Positions 4,376 to 6,750 of a DNA stretch of 6,750 nt are shown piece after piece (the first letter of the stretch is position 1; every line of letters begins with the position of its first letter). The stretch comes from Bacteroidota bacterium (lineage in GTDB: Bacteria > Bacteroidota > Bacteroidia > Bacteroidales > Prolixibacteraceae). The stretch is from NCBI GenBank assembly GCA_030691295.1, contig JAUYEQ010000206.1:1-6750 (forward strand), read 5' to 3'. The translations under genes and the position numbers were made by a program. The notes under the pieces were generated by a model. That model had not been told where the DNA came from, made no database searches, and worked only from the letters and a program-made list of their open reading frames with translations.

Positions 4376-6571
4376 TTATTTTTTAACCATTTTTTTCACA
4401 ACTTGACCATTATTTGTTGAAACTTTCACAAAATAAAGACCAGAAACTAGGTTTTGAGTATTTATGTAATTGATAGATAGAAAATCACAATCTTGATTAA
4501 ATAATAGTTTACCTGCAACATCAACTAATTCAATCTTCAAAACTTCATTAACCAGATTCCCTAAATCTATAATCGCGTAATTATTAATTGGATTTGGGTA
4601 GACGTTTATTTTGTTATTTATTGGAGCTTGATCCTTTATCTCGGTAATCGTACTATTAATTTTGGCACTTTTTGTCCATGTGCTACAATCACATTGCGGC
4701 GTTGTACAATTAAATGCTTTTATTAGACACGAAGAGCCTGACTCAAATTTTACTCCTGGTTTAAGAATTGCTTTATTATATGTGTCAACATTTAGTTTGC
4801 TCCCGGAACTAACAAGTAATGATGTACCTGTTGAGGGATTTAGAGATATTGTACCTTCAGCAATGTATCCGTTATATGCATTAAGCATTGTTTGAGTAGA
4901 AATGTCTTTTGAGCTGTTGCAATCAACAACAAGAATTTCTTTAGTAACAGTTGCTGGTGGCTCTAATTTTGTGTAGCTTCCATTTGCCTGTACTTGGGCG
5001 GCATAAGCTTTAATTTTAATAAAATGTTTCCCTGGAGCGTTAAGTGAAAAACAACCTCTAGAACCAGCATAGATATAAAAAGATCCATCGTAAATGTCCT
5101 GGTTAATTAATACATTATCATAATACCAATCTATTTCTTTTACCTTGTAGCTATAATACTTTGGATTTGTGTAATCAAAGAACCCAACTTTAGAGCCCAA
5201 AGGCATAGATCTTTGGTTTTTACAAACGGTGTTTAAGAAGTCTACTGAAATATGTGGACTTTCATCATTTTTAACGATTAAAATGAATTCCTTAGATCCC
5301 AGCTTGCCTGCATCATCAGTGGCCCATAATGTAATCTTATAATTTCCTGCACTGCCAAAATAGAAAGATTGGGTTGGATTCGAATTACTTGCATTACAAT
5401 AGGCATCAGTATTTGCATTACAAGTAACATCCAAGTCCCCTTGTTCTGTATTTATTATCCACCAACAAGTCAAATTTCCAAATTTGTTTGACGAACTAGC
5501 AGTAAAGGAAACATTGGTTCCGGGAGCAACACTTACTGGATTAGAAGTTATAGTTAGATCAAGCGTTGGTTTTGATGGAGTTGAGCTTTGAACGCTTAAG
5601 TTACTACCCAAATAGTTCTGGAAATTTCCATTAATAAAAGATGTTGAAAATTTTCCATAATAATCAGGTTGCCAAAAAAGATCACAAGTTGAGGCTCCAT
5701 AATAAAGTTGGCCGATAATCTTATGGTCATTATTAAATAAGGGGCCACCTGATGAACCTGGCGCTGTGACACCGTATGTCCAAATTACTTTCCACATCGC
5801 ATTTAAGCCACCAAAATAAGTATTGTTATTATAATCATTGGTGGCTGAAGCTGGAATTGCGGTGGTATAAGTAAATTTCTTGATATCACCCTGAGGGTGG
5901 TGTATTGCTACTGTTTTGTCAGAATAACCATCAGACTCATTTCTAGACCATCCAGCAAATGACACGTCAAAGCTTGATATTTGGTCTACAGTGCAATTAA
6001 GCTGCAATAATAAATAGTCAGATGTCTTCGAATTTAGATCTGCACTGAGAACACTTGCACCTGTAATTGATTTTGTGTATGATCTAGGTATTGTAGAACC
6101 ATCGTCTAAACAAGTTAAACCTTCATGTCTAAATAAAAATATCCAATTGTCAGTTTTTCTTTTAACGTTGTTTTCTTCATAACAATGATTCGCAGATAAA
6201 AATAGCGGTTTGTCTGAGCCTAAATAAGCTGTAGATTTATTTATTAATGATCCAGAGCAAAGCCCCCAATATTGATTAGTATCATCCTTTTCAAGGATCA
6301 ATCCTACTGATTTCACCTCACTTTCCCAGCCAGAAGCTTCTGAACATATCGTATTAACATTACATGCAGGAGAAGCTTCTTTACTAAAAGGACCTTTTCT
6401 CAAAAAGGAATCATCAAATATGCAGACAACAGCCCCTAATTTTAGTATTGCTCGTTCTTTGACTTCTGATGATTGGAAATATTCGATATAGATTTTATCA
6501 CCAAGTATTGGTTGTGTGACAAACTGTCCATCTTCTCTGTTGTTGTCGGATGTAAATGCGCCTAATTCCAT
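4376..6571 (-). CDS. Secreted trypsin-like serine protease (lysyl-endopeptidase-like) with PKD-like domain and T9SS type A sorting domain; 5' end disrupted or incomplete
   Basis: 731 aa from ATG 6571. Residues 1-50 look like the end of a propeptide (MELGAFTSDNN, GDKIYIEYF). The S1-type catalytic domain spans about 85-322, with the triad visible as His129 in SANHC, probable Asp185 in TSDYLLLQL and Ser274 in GSSGGP; the pattern resembles lysyl endopeptidases. Residues about 336-435 form a PKD-like domain (VAPGTNVSFTAS, SAGNYKITLWATDDAG). About 440-550 is another beta domain, and about 557-620 a module ending LKPGVKFESGSSC. Residues 655-731 are a type A sorting domain (NVYPNPINNYAIIDL, LVDVAGKLLF, LVSGLYFVKVSTNNGQ, KKMVKK), which in this family targets proteins for T9SS export and cleavage. 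T9SS clients need a signal peptide, and none is present at this start. The frame continues upstream without an ATG (FPESLEGSELFFYNEKKD) to a TAA at 6637-6635, so the true N-terminus is missing or frameshifted. The gene is strongly AT-rich. Confidence 0.88.
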   Translation of the reverse strand: MELGAFTSDNNREDGQFVTQPILGDKIYIEYFQSSEVKERAILKLGAVVCIFDDSFLRKGPFSKEASPACNVNTICSEASGWESEVKSVGLILEKDDTNQYWGLCSGSLINKSTAYLGSDKPLFLSANHCYEENNVKRKTDNWIFLFRHEGLTCLDDGSTIPRSYTKSITGASVLSADLNSKTSDYLLLQLNCTVDQISSFDVSFAGWSRNESDGYSDKTVAIHHPQGDIKKFTYTTAIPASATNDYNNNTYFGGLNAMWKVIWTYGVTAPGSSGGPLFNNDHKIIGQLYYGASTCDLFWQPDYYGKFSTSFINGNFQNYLGSNLSVQSSTPSKPTLDLTITSNPVSVAPGTNVSFTASSSNKFGNLTCWWIINTEQGDLDVTCNANTDAYCNASNSNPTQSFYFGSAGNYKITLWATDDAGKLGSKEFILIVKNDESPHISVDFLNTVCKNQRSMPLGSKVGFFDYTNPKYYSYKVKEIDWYYDNVLINQDIYDGSFYIYAGSRGCFSLNAPGKHFIKIKAYAAQVQANGSYTKLEPPATVTKEILVVDCNSSKDISTQTMLNAYNGYIAEGTISLNPSTGTSLLVSSGSKLNVDTYNKAILKPGVKFESGSSCLIKAFNCTTPQCDCSTWTKSAKINSTITEIKDQAPINNKINVYPNPINNYAIIDLGNLVNEVLKIELVDVAGKLLFNQDCDFLSINYINTQNLVSGLYFVKVSTNNGQVVKKMVKK

Positions 6572-6749
6572 ATCTTTTTTCTCGTTATAGAAAAAAAGTT
6601 CAGAACCTTCCAGCGATTCGGGGAATAGAATAATTTAGCTTTGATTCGTAATTGGGATGATTAAATGGCAAAGCAGTAGCTGCGGACAATATTTTTTTGC
6701 CCACCAACTTAACCTGCCATGTTGTTTTTACATTATACCTCCTTTGATT
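6572..6749 (-). pseudogene. Displaced N-terminal coding for the protease (probable frameshift near 6620)
   Basis: The protease frame extends 21 codons above ATG 6571 (6634-6572), reading IILFPESLEGSELFFYNEKKD, the kind of sequence found late in such propeptides, before meeting a stop at 6637-6635. A second frame is open from the window edge (6749) to a TGA at 6602-6600, reading for example VKTTWQVKLVGKK then ALPFNHPNYESKLNYSIP. Removing one base from the four-G run at 6620-6623 (CCCC on the minus strand) would join them as SIP-ESLEGSELFFYN. The signal peptide would then lie beyond the right edge. The protease-frame extension is well supported by its content. The upstream frame as part of the same gene is less certain, because it does not clearly match a propeptide. 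Confidence 0.4.
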
Positions 6750-6750
6750 T

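Noticed and set aside
4662..4895. 77-aa plus-strand reading frame
   Set aside because: Antisense to the C-terminal part of the protease, which has clear domain content on the minus strand.
6728..6743. AGGAGGT followed by ATAATG on the minus strand as a gene start
   Set aside because: The ATG is followed at once by TAA, so it encodes nothing; the strong Shine-Dalgarno match appears to be chance.

Overview
The window looks like chromosomal DNA from a Bacteroidota bacterium, most likely an environmental relative of the Marinilabiliales/Prolixibacteraceae. The phylum call rests on two secreted proteins with type IX secretion (T9SS) C-terminal sorting domains, one type B (CHU_C/gliding-motility type) and one type A (Por secretion tail). 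A-rich leaders without strong Shine-Dalgarno sequences and low overall GC agree with it. The order or family is a guess from general resemblance.

Layout. From 1 to about 821 (minus strand) lies the N-terminal part of a UvrD/PcrA-type DNA helicase that runs off the left edge just after helicase motif III. The 466-bp gap up to 1287 holds a composite palindromic element (977-1168): two head-to-head copies of a three-hairpin module. At 1288-2619 (plus) is a secreted 443-aa protein with a PKD-like domain and a type B sorting domain. Next, on the minus strand, is a wrecked HicBA toxin-antitoxin locus (2939 down to 2699): a HicB cut off at about 48-51 aa runs directly into an out-of-frame HicA C-terminal tail.

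The 416-bp gap 2940-3355 has no gene. It holds a possible promoter for the hicB remnant, a strong terminator-like hairpin (3001-3027), a small hairpin (3078-3096), a cluster of short repeats built on ATCGAT and TTTAGGTCTTTT spaced 21 and 42 bp apart (3099-3249), and a rho-independent terminator for the next minus-strand gene (3289-3331).

The right half is all minus strand, transcribed right to left. A large T9SS-type serine protease (6571-4376) has a disrupted or missing N-terminus. A long imperfect hairpin (4321-4368) follows it, then a small secreted META/HslJ-like protein (4290-3895) and a GC-richer hypothetical protein of 160 aa (3838-3356).

How the genes relate. The two sorting-domain proteins are independent T9SS clients; nothing here shows them working together. 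The protease and the META-like protein are both exported and lie in tandem, but the 85-bp gap with its hairpin argues against simple co-transcription. I see no complete new multi-gene system. The most unusual material is non-coding (two repeat structures) or decayed (hicBA, the protease 5' end).
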